This document shows, in pieces, positions 1-8,437 of a stretch of 64,000 nt of DNA; position 1 is the first letter of the stretch, and every line of letters starts with the position of its first letter. A program made the translations under genes and the position numbers. The DNA is taken from the NCBI RefSeq assembly GCF_001650735.1, contig NZ_LXVY01000004.1:267537-331536 (forward strand), written 5' to 3'. The stretch is from Sphingomonas sp. TDK1 (GTDB lineage: Bacteria > Pseudomonadota > Alphaproteobacteria > Sphingomonadales > Sphingomonadaceae). The notes below the pieces were generated by a model that made no database searches, was not told the origin of the DNA, and saw only the letters and a program-made list of their open reading frames with translations.

Positions 1-87
1 GCGATGATGGCCGAGGCGGATACGGCAATCATTCCGGGCGAGCAGAAGATCACCGCCAGCGTTTCCGTACGCTTCCTGCTGAAATGA
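1..87 (+). CDS. C-terminal end of a SIMPL-domain (DUF541) protein, partial
   Basis: The first 28 codons of the window are open and end at TGA 85-87. The visible tail carries the pattern PGEQKITASVSVRFLL. SIMPL/DUF541 periplasmic or outer-membrane-associated proteins usually end this way, with a Pro-Gly-Glu turn followed by an alternating V/S beta strand. The start and most of the protein lie outside the window, so the family call rests on this short tail only. Two hairpins follow the stop directly, which fits the 3' end of a transcription unit. Confidence 0.5.
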   Translation, partial: AMMAEADTAIIPGEQKITASVSVRFLLK

Positions 88-93
88 GCAACA

Positions 94-175
94 CAGGCCC
101 GCGCACGGCGCGCGGGCCTGCCGAGCATGGCAGGACGCCAAGAAAAAAGGGCCGTCCCGAAGGACGGCCCTTTTT
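94..175. terminator. Two hairpins between convergent genes, the second a bidirectional terminator
   Basis: A 10-bp stem (94-103 with 111-120) lies just after the first gene. It is followed by a 9-bp stem (149-157 with 162-170) with a CGAA loop, flanked by six A on the left and five T on the right. The second hairpin reads as a Rho-independent terminator on both strands, serving the SIMPL-type gene from the left and the GlsB-type gene from the right. Confidence 0.85.
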
Positions 176-197
176 GATTTCCGGTCGTGCGGGGCGC

Positions 198-455
198 TTA
201 ACGCACCGCGCCGCGACGAACCAGGTTGACGATCGCAAGCAGGATGACCGCACCCACCAGCGAGACCAGGAAGGTCATCGGGGTGATCACGCCGCTATTG
301 ATGTTGCCGCCGAAGAGCAGCCCTCCGACGAAAGCGCCAACGATGCCGACGACGATGTTCAGAAAGATACCCTGCTGGGCATCCGTGCGCATGATGATGC
401 TCGCGAGCCAACCGACGACGCCGCCGATGACGAGCCAAACGATAAAGCCTACCAT
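198..455 (-). CDS. GlsB/YeaQ/YmgE family stress-response membrane protein
   Basis: An 85-residue, very hydrophobic protein with three predicted membrane segments and the Gly-rich pattern of transglycosylase-associated (GlsB/YeaQ/YmgE) proteins: an N-terminal GFIVWLVIGGVVGWLAS segment, then GIVGAFVGGLLFG. The start is set at the internal Met because a strong Shine-Dalgarno (AAAGGAGG) lies seven bases upstream; the longer frame would run through that site. The family sits in the inner membrane and is often stress-induced, with no defined biochemical activity. The gene stands alone and ends at a shared terminator. Confidence 0.9.
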   Translation of the reverse strand: MVGFIVWLVIGGVVGWLASIIMRTDAQQGIFLNIVVGIVGAFVGGLLFGGNINSGVITPMTFLVSLVGAVILLAIVNLVRRGAVR

Positions 456-580
456 TCGTCCCTCCTTTACTTGCCCGGCGACCCGGGCCACGCAAAGGAA
501 AATCCGCAAGCACTCAGTTTGGTTCCGTCACGATATTTTGCGTTGTCAAGGGAACTTTCGATTAGGGCCGCAACGAAGAA

Positions 581-880
581 TCAGAGCTTCTGCTGCCGCT
601 CGTACAACGAACGATAATGCTGAATGCGCGTAACACGCAGTCCCGGCATGCCCGAGCGATCGATCGCGCGCTGCCAGCCGGCGAATTCCTCCATGGTGAG
701 GCCGTAGCGATCGCACACCTCGTCCACGGTCAGAAGCCCGCCGTTGACGGCCGCGACAACCTCGGCCTTTCGCCGGACCACCCATCGGGTCGTGTTCGGC
801 GGCGGCAGGGTGTCGAGGGTCAGCGGCTCGCCGAGCGGACCGATCACCTTCGCAGGACGGATCTTCTGGTTCTCAATCAT
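581..880 (-). CDS. sciP: SciP-type CtrA inhibitor (DUF1153)
   Basis: A 99-residue helix-turn-helix protein matching the DUF1153 family. It opens with a basic stretch, then the conserved pattern IGPLGEPLTLDTLPPPNTTRWVVRRKAEVV, seen around residues 13-42 (key residues GP, LPPP, RW, RRKAEVV), then an HTH (VCDRYGLTMEEFAGWQRA). In Caulobacter crescentus SciP binds DNA and CtrA and blocks CtrA-activated transcription in G1; the same role here is an inference. AGAGGT precedes the ATG. A CtrA-like site is visible elsewhere in the window (16397-16411). Confidence 0.9.
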   Translation of the reverse strand: MIENQKIRPAKVIGPLGEPLTLDTLPPPNTTRWVVRRKAEVVAAVNGGLLTVDEVCDRYGLTMEEFAGWQRAIDRSGMPGLRVTRIQHYRSLYERQQKL

Positions 881-1366
881 CTACAACCTCTTCGGGGCCT
901 GGTCGCCCCTGTTACGCAACCGTGAAACGACTTTTACCCGCCTGCCTTGAACATCGGCTAAAATGGCAAGGTAAACGCGCGCTTCACGCCTCTCCCCACC
1001 GGTGAAGCGCGGTTGCGGCGGCGCGATGGAAGCAGCCATCGGCCGGCGCGAGCAGCGCTGCCACGGGGAGTGGCATCGAAAGCCGGGTCTGGATGCGCGC
1101 GGTGGGGCTGGCCGCCTGCCGGCTCGTCACCATCGCCATCAGCACTGCCAGCCCCGTGGGGAGCATGGCGGCGGCCAAGTCGCGGTCCGAACGGGCAAAA
1201 CTTAAGTCCACCAATGCGTTTCCAGTCGTCCTTCGAGCGGACAGTATAGGCCCGCAGTGCTGAAAGGGCCGTAAAGGGGACGAAAACGGAGGCTTAACTT
1301 CCATGTCCGGTAGGTTTCCGGCGCTCCCGGGTGGCATCCGGAGCGGGCCTGCCCTATCTGCACGCC
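881..1366. other. Long divergent spacer between sciP and mnmA
   Basis: A spacer of about 490 bases separates the divergent sciP and mnmA genes. It holds a possible small minus-strand gene (984-1166), a 10-bp hairpin (978-987 with 1002-1011) that overlaps the end of that frame, and presumably both promoters. No clear -35/-10 pair, CtrA site or riboswitch was recognised. Confidence 0.5.
984..1166 (-). CDS. Possible 60-residue hypothetical protein
   Basis: A 60-codon minus-strand frame begins with a hydrophobic stretch (MLPTGLAVLMAMVTSRQA) that could be a short membrane anchor or a weak signal. It has strong G/C preference at third codon positions, as in real genes here. A hairpin at 978-1011 sits at its stop, like a 3' end signal. 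Against it, no Shine-Dalgarno lies upstream of the ATG and no family is recognised. The plus-strand frames over the same stretch look less protein-like. It may be a chance frame. Confidence 0.3.
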   Translation of the reverse strand: MLPTGLAVLMAMVTSRQAASPTARIQTRLSMPLPVAALLAPADGCFHRAAATALHRWGEA

Positions 1367-2476
1367 ATGATTCCCGGCGATTTCCAGCTTTCCGAGCCGC
1401 TTTCGGGGCGGCGCATCGTCGTCGCCATGTCCGGCGGCGTCGACTCTTCCGTGGTCGCAGCCCTCGCAGCCCGTAGCGGTGCGGAAACAATCGGCATCAC
1501 CCTGCAGCTGTACGACCATGGTGAAGCGGTGGGCCGTGCGGGCAGCTGCTGTGCCGGCCGCGACATCCGCGACGCGCGCGCGGTATGCGATCGGCTGGGC
1601 ATCGCCCACTATGTGTTCGACCACGCCAGCAGCTTTCAGACGCAGGTGATCGACGACTTCGCCGACGAATATCTGGCCGGCCGCACGCCGATCCCCTGCG
1701 TGAAGTGCAACATGGGGCCGAAATTCACCGATCTCTTCGCGCTCGCCCGCGATCTGGGCGCCGACTGCCTCGCCACCGGCCATTATGTCCGCCGGGTGGT
1801 GGGCGCACATGGTGCCGAACTGCACCGCGCCGCCGATCCGGCGCGCGACCAAAGCTATTTCCTGTTCGCGACCACCGCGGCGCAGCTCGACTATCTGCGC
1901 TTTCCTCTGGGCGGGCTGCCCAAGCCCGAGGTGCGGGCATTGGCCGCCGAGTTGGGCCTGGGCGTCGCCGGCAAGCCCGACAGCCAGGACATCTGCTTCG
2001 TCCCCGACGGCGACTATGCGACACTGGTGAAAAAGCTGCGTCCGCAGGCCGAGACGGGCGGCGACATCGTCGACGAGCATGGCGCCAAACTGGGCGAGCA
2101 TCGCGGCCTTATCCATTTCACCGTCGGCCAGCGCCGGGGGCTGGAGATCGGCGGCGCGCCCGAACCCTATTACGTCCTGCGACTCGAGCCCGAGACGAAG
2201 CGCGTGGTGGTCGGCCCGCGGCGTGCATTGGCGGTCGGCGCAGCGCGACTGGAAGGCATCAACTGGCTCGCGGGCGACTATGATGGACCGATGACTGCGA
2301 AGGTGCGCAGCCTGGCCAAGCCGGTGCCGGCACGGCGGGAAGGCAACCGCGTCATCTTCGAGACCCCCGAATATGGTGTGGCGCCGGGTCAGGCGGCGGT
2401 GCTCTACGCGGGGGAGCGCGTACTGGGCGGCGGCTGGATCACGGAAACCGAACGGGCCGCGGCGCTCGCGGCCTAA
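1367..2476 (+). CDS. mnmA: tRNA-specific 2-thiouridylase MnmA
   Basis: This enzyme makes 2-thiouridine at wobble position 34 of tRNA-Lys, -Glu and -Gln, activating U34 with ATP and taking sulfur from a relay chain. The 369-residue product shows the PP-loop SGGVDSS (22-28), the catalytic cysteine in PCVKCN (C111) and its partner in SQDICF (C210), so the active site is intact. The ATG at 1367 gives the usual N-terminus and length. An in-frame GTG at 1331 would add 12 residues of non-conserved sequence. The gene appears to be transcribed alone. Confidence 0.97.
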   Translation: MIPGDFQLSEPLSGRRIVVAMSGGVDSSVVAALAARSGAETIGITLQLYDHGEAVGRAGSCCAGRDIRDARAVCDRLGIAHYVFDHASSFQTQVIDDFADEYLAGRTPIPCVKCNMGPKFTDLFALARDLGADCLATGHYVRRVVGAHGAELHRAADPARDQSYFLFATTAAQLDYLRFPLGGLPKPEVRALAAELGLGVAGKPDSQDICFVPDGDYATLVKKLRPQAETGGDIVDEHGAKLGEHRGLIHFTVGQRRGLEIGGAPEPYYVLRLEPETKRVVVGPRRALAVGAARLEGINWLAGDYDGPMTAKVRSLAKPVPARREGNRVIFETPEYGVAPGQAAVLYAGERVLGGGWITETERAAALAA

Positions 2477-2628
2477 GTTACGGACGAAGCGCTTTTTCGT
2501 GGCGAATTTGCGCTCGCGCGCAGATCTTAAGCTTGACCTGTTTGACCTTTTCGGCTGAACGGGCCGGATAGATTGCGCTGCAGCAACAGGATGGGTCGCA
2601 GACCATCGCGTACCGAGTGAGACCTCGC

Positions 2629-3642
2629 ATGCCATCGATCCTGGCAGCCCCCTGGTGGGTTGCCCAACTTGCTACCGGCGCAAAGTCGTTCCGCGACAAT
2701 CCCCTGATAGGGTCGCGACGCCTCAACGAACTGGGTCTTCACCGCGGCCGCGTCCAGCTGGCGCACAGGCTCGCCTGGGCGCGGCGCGCAAGGCTGGCCG
2801 CCGGGCTTTCCGCTGCGGACCGCGAGGCGTTCGATCGCGACGGCTTCGTCATCGTCCGTGACTTCCTGCCGCCTGCGGTGTTCGCAGCATTGCGGGATTC
2901 GGTGCTCGCGCATCGGTTCGCGACCCGCGAGATGCGTCAGGGCAACACCATCACGCGCCGGGTCGCGATCGGCCCGGATTTCCTTCAGGCGGTACCGGAA
3001 GCCCGCGCCTTGCTGCAGGACCAGCGGTTTCGCGCGCTGTGCCGCTATGTCGGCAGCTTCCGCAGCGAGCCGCTCCACTATATCCAGACGATCCTGACCG
3101 ACAGCGGCGTGCCTGACCCCGATCCGCAGACCGAACTCCATGCGGACACCTTCCACCCGACGCTGAAGACCTGGTTCTTCCTCAACGACGTCGAGGAGGA
3201 GGACGGTCCCTTTTCCTATGTCCCCGGCTCGCACCGGCTCACGCCCGCGCGGCTGGCGTGGGAGCGGGACCGCAGCCTCGGCGCCGGCATCAGCACCGAC
3301 TTTCTCTCCGCGCGCGGATCGCTCCGCATCGCGCCGCAGGAACTCGACGCCCTGGGACTGCCCCAGGCCAAGCATTTTCCTGTGCCGGCCAACACGCTGG
3401 TCGTCGCCGACACCTGTGGTTTCCATGCCCGCGTCGGTGCCACCCGACCGAGCCGCCGCCTGGAGCTCTGGTCGTTCAGCCGGCGGAACCCGTTCATTCC
3501 CTGGACGGGTGGGGATATGCTGAGCGTGCCGGGCATCGCCGAACGGCGGATAGACCTGATGTGGCGCATCCGCGACCGTTTCCAGAAATGGGCGGGACAG
3601 CCGTGGCAACCCAGCGGTACCAAGCTGGTTCTCGACGATTGA
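2629..3642 (+). CDS. Phytanoyl-CoA dioxygenase (PhyH) family protein
   Basis: A 337-residue protein of the Fe(II)/2-oxoglutarate oxygenase fold. The iron triad is visible as H171-x-D173 (ELHADTFHPT) and the distal H266 (CGFHARV), with basic residues a little further on (RPSRR) that could hold 2-oxoglutarate. PhyH relatives hydroxylate varied small molecules, lipids and modified sugars. It lies just upstream of the Kdo/capsule genes in the same direction, so a role in trimming a lipid or sugar of the envelope is possible but only inferred from position. An in-frame GTG at 2617 is an alternative start. Confidence 0.85.
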   Translation: MPSILAAPWWVAQLATGAKSFRDNPLIGSRRLNELGLHRGRVQLAHRLAWARRARLAAGLSAADREAFDRDGFVIVRDFLPPAVFAALRDSVLAHRFATREMRQGNTITRRVAIGPDFLQAVPEARALLQDQRFRALCRYVGSFRSEPLHYIQTILTDSGVPDPDPQTELHADTFHPTLKTWFFLNDVEEEDGPFSYVPGSHRLTPARLAWERDRSLGAGISTDFLSARGSLRIAPQELDALGLPQAKHFPVPANTLVVADTCGFHARVGATRPSRRLELWSFSRRNPFIPWTGGDMLSVPGIAERRIDLMWRIRDRFQKWAGQPWQPSGTKLVLDD

Positions 3643-3761
3643 TCGTCGGCACTGGTCTTGCATCGGCGCTTTACCAGTGCGAGACAAATTTGGGGGCATG
3701 ATTGGAACCGGCGGCCGGGATGTTGTGCGCATTCGGGACGATCGGGGATCCAGGGGTAGAT

Positions 3762-4730
3762 ATGACAGTCGTTAGCGTACGAAACACCATCGACCATGGC
3801 GCGGAAGTGATCCGCGCGGAGGCCGCGGCATTGACGATGCTCGCCGGCGTGCTGGACACGGACTTCTCCGCAGCCGTAGACCTGCTGGTCGGCGCGCGGG
3901 GGCGCATCATCCTGGCAGGCATGGGCAAGTCCGGCCATATCGCGCGCAAGATCGCGGCGACGCTCTCGGCCACCGGCTGTGCCGCCTATTATCTGCACCC
4001 TGGGGAGGCGTCGCACGGCGATCTGGGTATGATGCGCAGCGGCGACGTGCTTTTGATCCTTTCCAATTCGGGCGAGACGCCCGAAGTCGTCGCGGTGCTG
4101 ACGCACGCACAGCGGCTCGCCATCCCGGTGATCGCGATGACGGCCGGTGCCAAGTCGATGCTGGCGCGCAACGCCTCGATCACCCTTGTTTTGCCGGATT
4201 GCGGCGAAGCCTGCCCCGAGGGCGTGGCGCCCACCACCTCGACCACGATGATGCTGGCACTTGGCGACGCGCTGGCCGTGGCGGCGATGCGCAAGCGCGG
4301 CACGTCGCGCACCGATCTTGCCCATTGGCACCCGGGCGGCCGGATCGGCTGGGGCCTGCAGACGCTGGAGGCGCTGGTCCGCCGCACCGAGCCGCTGCCG
4401 CTGGTCCGCGCCGAGACCTGCGCGCGCGATGTGGTGCTGGAGATGACCTCGTGCGGCAAGGGCGTCGCCGGCGTGGTCGACATGCATGGTGACCTGATCG
4501 GCGTGATCACCGACGGCGACCTTCGCCGCGCGTTCGATCACATGCTGCTGGCCGTCGCGGGCGAACTGATGACGCGCGACCCGGTGACGATCACCAAGGA
4601 CGCGACCGTCGACGAGGCCGTGGCGCGGATGCAGGAGAACAAGATCACCGTGCTGTTCGTGATGGAAAGATCCGGATCGCGCCGCCCCTGGGGGCTGCTG
4701 CATATCCACGATCTGCGTCTCGGCGCCTGA
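3762..4730 (+). CDS. kpsF: Arabinose-5-phosphate isomerase, KpsF/GutQ/KdsD family
   Basis: This enzyme interconverts ribulose-5-phosphate and arabinose-5-phosphate, the first committed step toward Kdo. The 322-residue protein has an N-terminal SIS sugar-isomerase domain (GMGKSGHIARK at 53-63, then an SNSGETPEV phosphate loop and a HPGG motif) followed by two CBS domains at the C-terminus, the standard layout and length. The ATG at 3762, preceded by AGGGGT, fits family alignments. A longer TTG-start frame from 3702 does not. The gene leads the Kdo/capsule run and is followed after about 25 bases by the CMP-Kdo synthetase gene. Confidence 0.93.
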   Translation: MTVVSVRNTIDHGAEVIRAEAAALTMLAGVLDTDFSAAVDLLVGARGRIILAGMGKSGHIARKIAATLSATGCAAYYLHPGEASHGDLGMMRSGDVLLILSNSGETPEVVAVLTHAQRLAIPVIAMTAGAKSMLARNASITLVLPDCGEACPEGVAPTTSTTMMLALGDALAVAAMRKRGTSRTDLAHWHPGGRIGWGLQTLEALVRRTEPLPLVRAETCARDVVLEMTSCGKGVAGVVDMHGDLIGVITDGDLRRAFDHMLLAVAGELMTRDPVTITKDATVDEAVARMQENKITVLFVMERSGSRRPWGLLHIHDLRLGA

Positions 4731-4755
4731 GCGCGGCACCATGGAGCAGAACGCA

Positions 4756-5556
4756 ATGCGCGGCGGCGTGATCGTGATTCCGGCGCGCTATGCGTCGTCG
4801 CGCTATCCCGGCAAGCCGTTGGCGCCGGTGGTGGGCGCGACCGGCGTCGCGCAGCCGCTGATCGCACGGACTATCGCCGCGGCACAGGCGGCACGGCGCG
4901 ACCTGCCGCTGCACGTCGCCACCGATGATCGCCGTATCGCCGACGCGGTGCAGGCGCTGGGCGAGGCCCCGGTGATGACCCCGGAAAGCTGCGTCAACGG
5001 CACGGAACGCGTCGCCGCCGCGATCGAGGCGCTGGGAATCGCGCCCGACTATGTGATCAACTTCCAGGGCGACGCGCTGTTGACGCCGCCCGCCTTCGTG
5101 ACCGCGCTGGCCGACTGGATGGAAACGCATCCGGATTGCGACGTCGCGACGGTCGCGATGCACTGCTCGCCGACCGTCTATGCGCATCTGCTGCAGGACC
5201 AGGCCGCGGGCCGCAGCGGCGGCACCACGGTGATCACCGATGCCGCGAGCCGCGCCCTCTATTTCTCCAAGCGCGTGCTGCCGTTCCTGCCGACGGTGCC
5301 GCAGCATGGGGCCATACACGTGCTGCTGCATCTTGGCCTCTACGCCTATCGGCCGGCGGCGCTGCAACGCTATCGCGCGTTGCCCCCCTCGCCCTATGAG
5401 CAGGTCGAGGGTCTGGAGCAGCTGCGTTTCCTGCATTACGGCATTCCGATCGACGTGGTCACGCTCGATCCACCGGGCTGGGACCCGATCGAATTGAACA
5501 ACCCGACGGATCTCGAAAGCATCGAAGCGACGCTGGCCGCCCGCGGGATCGCGTGA
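4756..5556 (+). CDS. kdsB: 3-deoxy-manno-octulosonate cytidylyltransferase (CMP-Kdo synthetase)
   Basis: This enzyme activates Kdo with CTP to give CMP-Kdo, the donor used by Kdo transferases of lipopolysaccharide or capsule. The product has the nucleotidyltransferase start IPARYASSRYPGKPL, the NFQGDALL metal/substrate loop and the EQVEGLEQLRFL segment near the C-terminus. An ATG at 4741 is also in frame, but a GGAG sits at good distance before the ATG at 4756, and the family starts there. The stop overlaps the next start (TGATG). Being paired with capsule genes, this copy may serve capsule rather than lipid A. Confidence 0.9.
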   Translation: MRGGVIVIPARYASSRYPGKPLAPVVGATGVAQPLIARTIAAAQAARRDLPLHVATDDRRIADAVQALGEAPVMTPESCVNGTERVAAAIEALGIAPDYVINFQGDALLTPPAFVTALADWMETHPDCDVATVAMHCSPTVYAHLLQDQAAGRSGGTTVITDAASRALYFSKRVLPFLPTVPQHGAIHVLLHLGLYAYRPAALQRYRALPPSPYEQVEGLEQLRFLHYGIPIDVVTLDPPGWDPIELNNPTDLESIEATLAARGIA

Positions 5557-7184
5557 TGGCGGGCGCCGCCCCCGCCTTCCTCCGCATGCCGCCCTTCCCC
5601 CGTGCGCGACGTGCGCCGCTTTCGGCACCGGCAAGCGAGACGGCGGCAGGCGATGCCGAGGCGCTGGTCGTGCGGCTGCGGTCGCTGCGGGTCGGCGGCG
5701 GATTCTGGCAGGCGCAACCCACCTTCGACGGGGTGCGCGACCTGCTCTTCGCCGCGCGTTCCGCCGCGCAGCTTCGCGACATGTTGGCGGCAGCACCCGA
5801 TTACGCGCGGCAACGGGGCATCGCGACCGGCAGCGGCGGCCACGGCCTCGCCTTGGCGGGGGCGGCAGACCCATGGTGGCTCATCGGCCGCAGCACGACG
5901 GTCTTCGCCGATGCCGACGACGAACTCGCGCTGATAGCGGCGCTATCGGGCCGCAGGCTGAATCTGTTCGGGAAGGGCCGGTTCGCCGGGCTGGGCGACG
6001 GCAGCGATATGGCCGCGCTCGTGAAGATCGTCCACACCGAATTGCTGGCGGGCCGCGCCTATCGCGATCCGTTCACCGGCGAAGCGACGACCGTCGACGC
6101 CCTGCTTTCCACACTGGCCGAATGGCGCACACTGATCGACGCGAATCGCGACGTGACCCGCGTCCTGGGCGTCGCCGGCTGGAAACGCGAGACCGTCGAG
6201 GCGCTGCTCTGGGGTGGTGGCAATGGCCCGCGCTATCGCGGATCGAACGCGTATGGCGGCACGACCCTGTTGTGGCGATCGCGCGTGCCGCCGGCGATGC
6301 TGCGCGAGATCGACGGATCCGGCGCGCCCATCGGCGAGATCGAGGACGGCTTCCTTCGCTCCACCGGGCTGGGCGCCAATTGCGTGCCGCCGCTCTCGAT
6401 CGCCGTCGACCGCACCGGCGTGCATTTCGATCCCAGCGGGCCGAGCGACCTGGAAACGATGCTGGAACGGGGCCAGTTTCCCGATGCTCTGATCCAGCGC
6501 GCCGAAACACTGGTCGCGCGGATCGTCGCGGCGGGTCTCAGCAAATATGGTCGCGGTGCAGCCGCACTGGCCCGCCCGGCGGGCGGACGTCGCCATGTAT
6601 TGGTCACCGGCCAGGTAGAGGACGACCGCTCGGTGCTCTGCGGCGGCGCCGGGCGCACCAACCTCGACCTGCTGGTCGCCGCACGGGCCGCAGAGCCGGA
6701 TGCCTATATCCTTTACAAGCCGCACCCGGACGTGGAGGCGGGACACCGCAAGGGCGCGATCGAGGACGTCGTGGCGCTGCGTCATGCCGATCGGATCGAG
6801 CGTGATGCGCCTATCTCGGCACTGCTCGACATGGTGGATGCGCTGCACGTGCTCACCTCGCTCGCGGGATTCGAGGCGCTGCTGCGCGGCAAGCAAGTCA
6901 TCGCCCACGGCGTTCCTTTTTATGCTGGCTGGGGGCTGACGCGGGATCTTGGCCCGGTTCCGACACGGCGCACCGCACGCCGCACGCTCGCCGAACTCGT
7001 CGCCGCAGTACTTATCCTGTATCCACGGTACCTTGATCCTGTCACCCGACTGCCTTGTCCGGTCGAGGTCCTGGTCGACCGCATGATCGCGGATCAGGCC
7101 ACCACGCCATCTTTGCTGGAACGATTGCGTATTCTGCAAGGTCAGGCTAGACGCAGCCTCGCCCGTTTGGGGACCGGCCGATGA
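5556..7184 (+). CDS. kpsC: KpsC-type capsule Kdo transferase, shortened N-terminal module
   Basis: KpsC builds the poly-Kdo linker that joins group 2 type capsules to a phospholipid. E. coli KpsC has two similar modules in about 675 residues. This protein has 542. The C-terminal module is complete: IEDGFLRSTGLGA, the YKPHPDV loop, TSLAGFEALLRG and FYAGWGLT. The region before residue 200 looks like only the back half of a first module (FGKGRFAGLGDG, YRDPFTGE, LAEWR). So it may carry one transferase site instead of two. Start and stop overlap both neighbours (TGATG, ATGA), so it is co-translated with kdsB and kpsS. Confidence 0.85.
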   Translation: MAGAAPAFLRMPPFPRARRAPLSAPASETAAGDAEALVVRLRSLRVGGGFWQAQPTFDGVRDLLFAARSAAQLRDMLAAAPDYARQRGIATGSGGHGLALAGAADPWWLIGRSTTVFADADDELALIAALSGRRLNLFGKGRFAGLGDGSDMAALVKIVHTELLAGRAYRDPFTGEATTVDALLSTLAEWRTLIDANRDVTRVLGVAGWKRETVEALLWGGGNGPRYRGSNAYGGTTLLWRSRVPPAMLREIDGSGAPIGEIEDGFLRSTGLGANCVPPLSIAVDRTGVHFDPSGPSDLETMLERGQFPDALIQRAETLVARIVAAGLSKYGRGAAALARPAGGRRHVLVTGQVEDDRSVLCGGAGRTNLDLLVAARAAEPDAYILYKPHPDVEAGHRKGAIEDVVALRHADRIERDAPISALLDMVDALHVLTSLAGFEALLRGKQVIAHGVPFYAGWGLTRDLGPVPTRRTARRTLAELVAAVLILYPRYLDPVTRLPCPVEVLVDRMIADQATTPSLLERLRILQGQARRSLARLGTGR

Positions 7185-8437
7185 AACATGTGCGACCTTT
7201 ACGGCGATCTTTTCTTTTCCTGCAGGGACCCCCGGGCCCGTTTTTCTGGCAGTTGAGCCGTCAGCTCGAGCAGCGCGGCTGCGCGGTACATCGCATCAAC
7301 CTGAACGGCGGCGACCGCTATGACTGGCCAGAGGGCGCGGTCGACTATCGTGGCCGGATCGATTCGTGGCCGATCTTCTTCGATCGATTCGTGCGCGAGC
7401 ATGACGTTACCGATCTGGTGCTCTATGGCGACTGCCGGCCGATGCACCTCGCGGCACACCGGCTCGCCAAGCTGCGCGGCGTGGCGATCCACGTCTATGA
7501 AGAAGGCTATATCCGCCCGGACTGGATGACACTGGAGCCGGGCGGCGTGAACGGCCATTCGACGCTTGATCGCGATCCGGCGTCGATTCGCGCGCGCGCA
7601 CGCACGCTGCCACCACTCCAAGACCTGCCGCCGATCACCGCCAGCTTCGGCCGCCGCGCACGCGATTCATACTGGTATTATCATCGTGTCGTCACCGGCC
7701 GCTTCCGCTTTCCCTTCTATCGCTCGCATCGCAAGGGGATCATCATCGTCGAGGGGCTGGGCTGGATCCGCAAGTTCGCGCTCAGCCGCCGTCGCGCCGC
7801 GCAGGCGCAGGCGACGCTCACCGCGGTCGCGAACCGCCCCTATTTCCTGTTCCCGCTGCAGCTGACCGGCGACTACCAGATCCGCGAGCATTCGCCGTTC
7901 GGATCGATGATGACGGCGGCCGACTATGTGCTGGACAGCTTCGCCCATTGCGCGCCGGCCGATGCGCATCTTCTGGTGAAGGAGCATCCGCTCGACTGCG
8001 GCTTCCACAACTGGCGCAGCTTCCTGCATAAGCGGGCGAAGGCGCTGGGGATCGCGGATCGCGTGCACCATATCGAAGGCGGCGACCTCAGCCGCCTGGC
8101 GCGCGAGGCGCAGGGCATGGTCTGTGTCAACAGCACGTCGGGCACGCTCGCGCTGTCGGCCGGCAAGCCGGTGATCGTGCTGGGCGACGCCATCTATGAC
8201 GTGCCCGGCGTAACCCATCAGGGCCATCTCGACCGCTTCTGGGAAGCCCCGCAGGCGCCCGACATGGAGCTGTACGATGCCTTCCGGCGCGTGCTGCACG
8301 ACCACTGCCTGATCCGTGGCGGGCTCGCCAGCGAGTCGGCGACCGAGACGCTCGTCGCCAACAGCGTCGAGCGACTGCTGGGCGACGTGCCGGAAGAACT
8401 GGCGCGGGTCAGCAGCGAGACCGCGCTGTTCATCTGA
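7181..8437 (+). CDS. kpsS: KpsS-type capsule polysaccharide Kdo transferase
   Basis: A 418-residue member of the KpsS/capsule polysaccharide biosynthesis family, which adds the first Kdo to the lipid anchor before KpsC extends it. Visible family marks are FLQGPPGPFFWQLSRQL at the start, YGDCRPMH, YEEGYIRPDW, the LVKEHPLD loop and NSTSGTLALSAGKPV near the C-terminus. The ATG overlaps the stop of the KpsC gene (ATGA), so the two proteins are made together. No ABC exporter genes (kpsM, kpsT, kpsE, kpsD) are in the window, so export must be encoded elsewhere. Confidence 0.9.
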   Translation: MKHVRPLRRSFLFLQGPPGPFFWQLSRQLEQRGCAVHRINLNGGDRYDWPEGAVDYRGRIDSWPIFFDRFVREHDVTDLVLYGDCRPMHLAAHRLAKLRGVAIHVYEEGYIRPDWMTLEPGGVNGHSTLDRDPASIRARARTLPPLQDLPPITASFGRRARDSYWYYHRVVTGRFRFPFYRSHRKGIIIVEGLGWIRKFALSRRRAAQAQATLTAVANRPYFLFPLQLTGDYQIREHSPFGSMMTAADYVLDSFAHCAPADAHLLVKEHPLDCGFHNWRSFLHKRAKALGIADRVHHIEGGDLSRLAREAQGMVCVNSTSGTLALSAGKPVIVLGDAIYDVPGVTHQGHLDRFWEAPQAPDMELYDAFRRVLHDHCLIRGGLASESATETLVANSVERLLGDVPEELARVSSETALFI

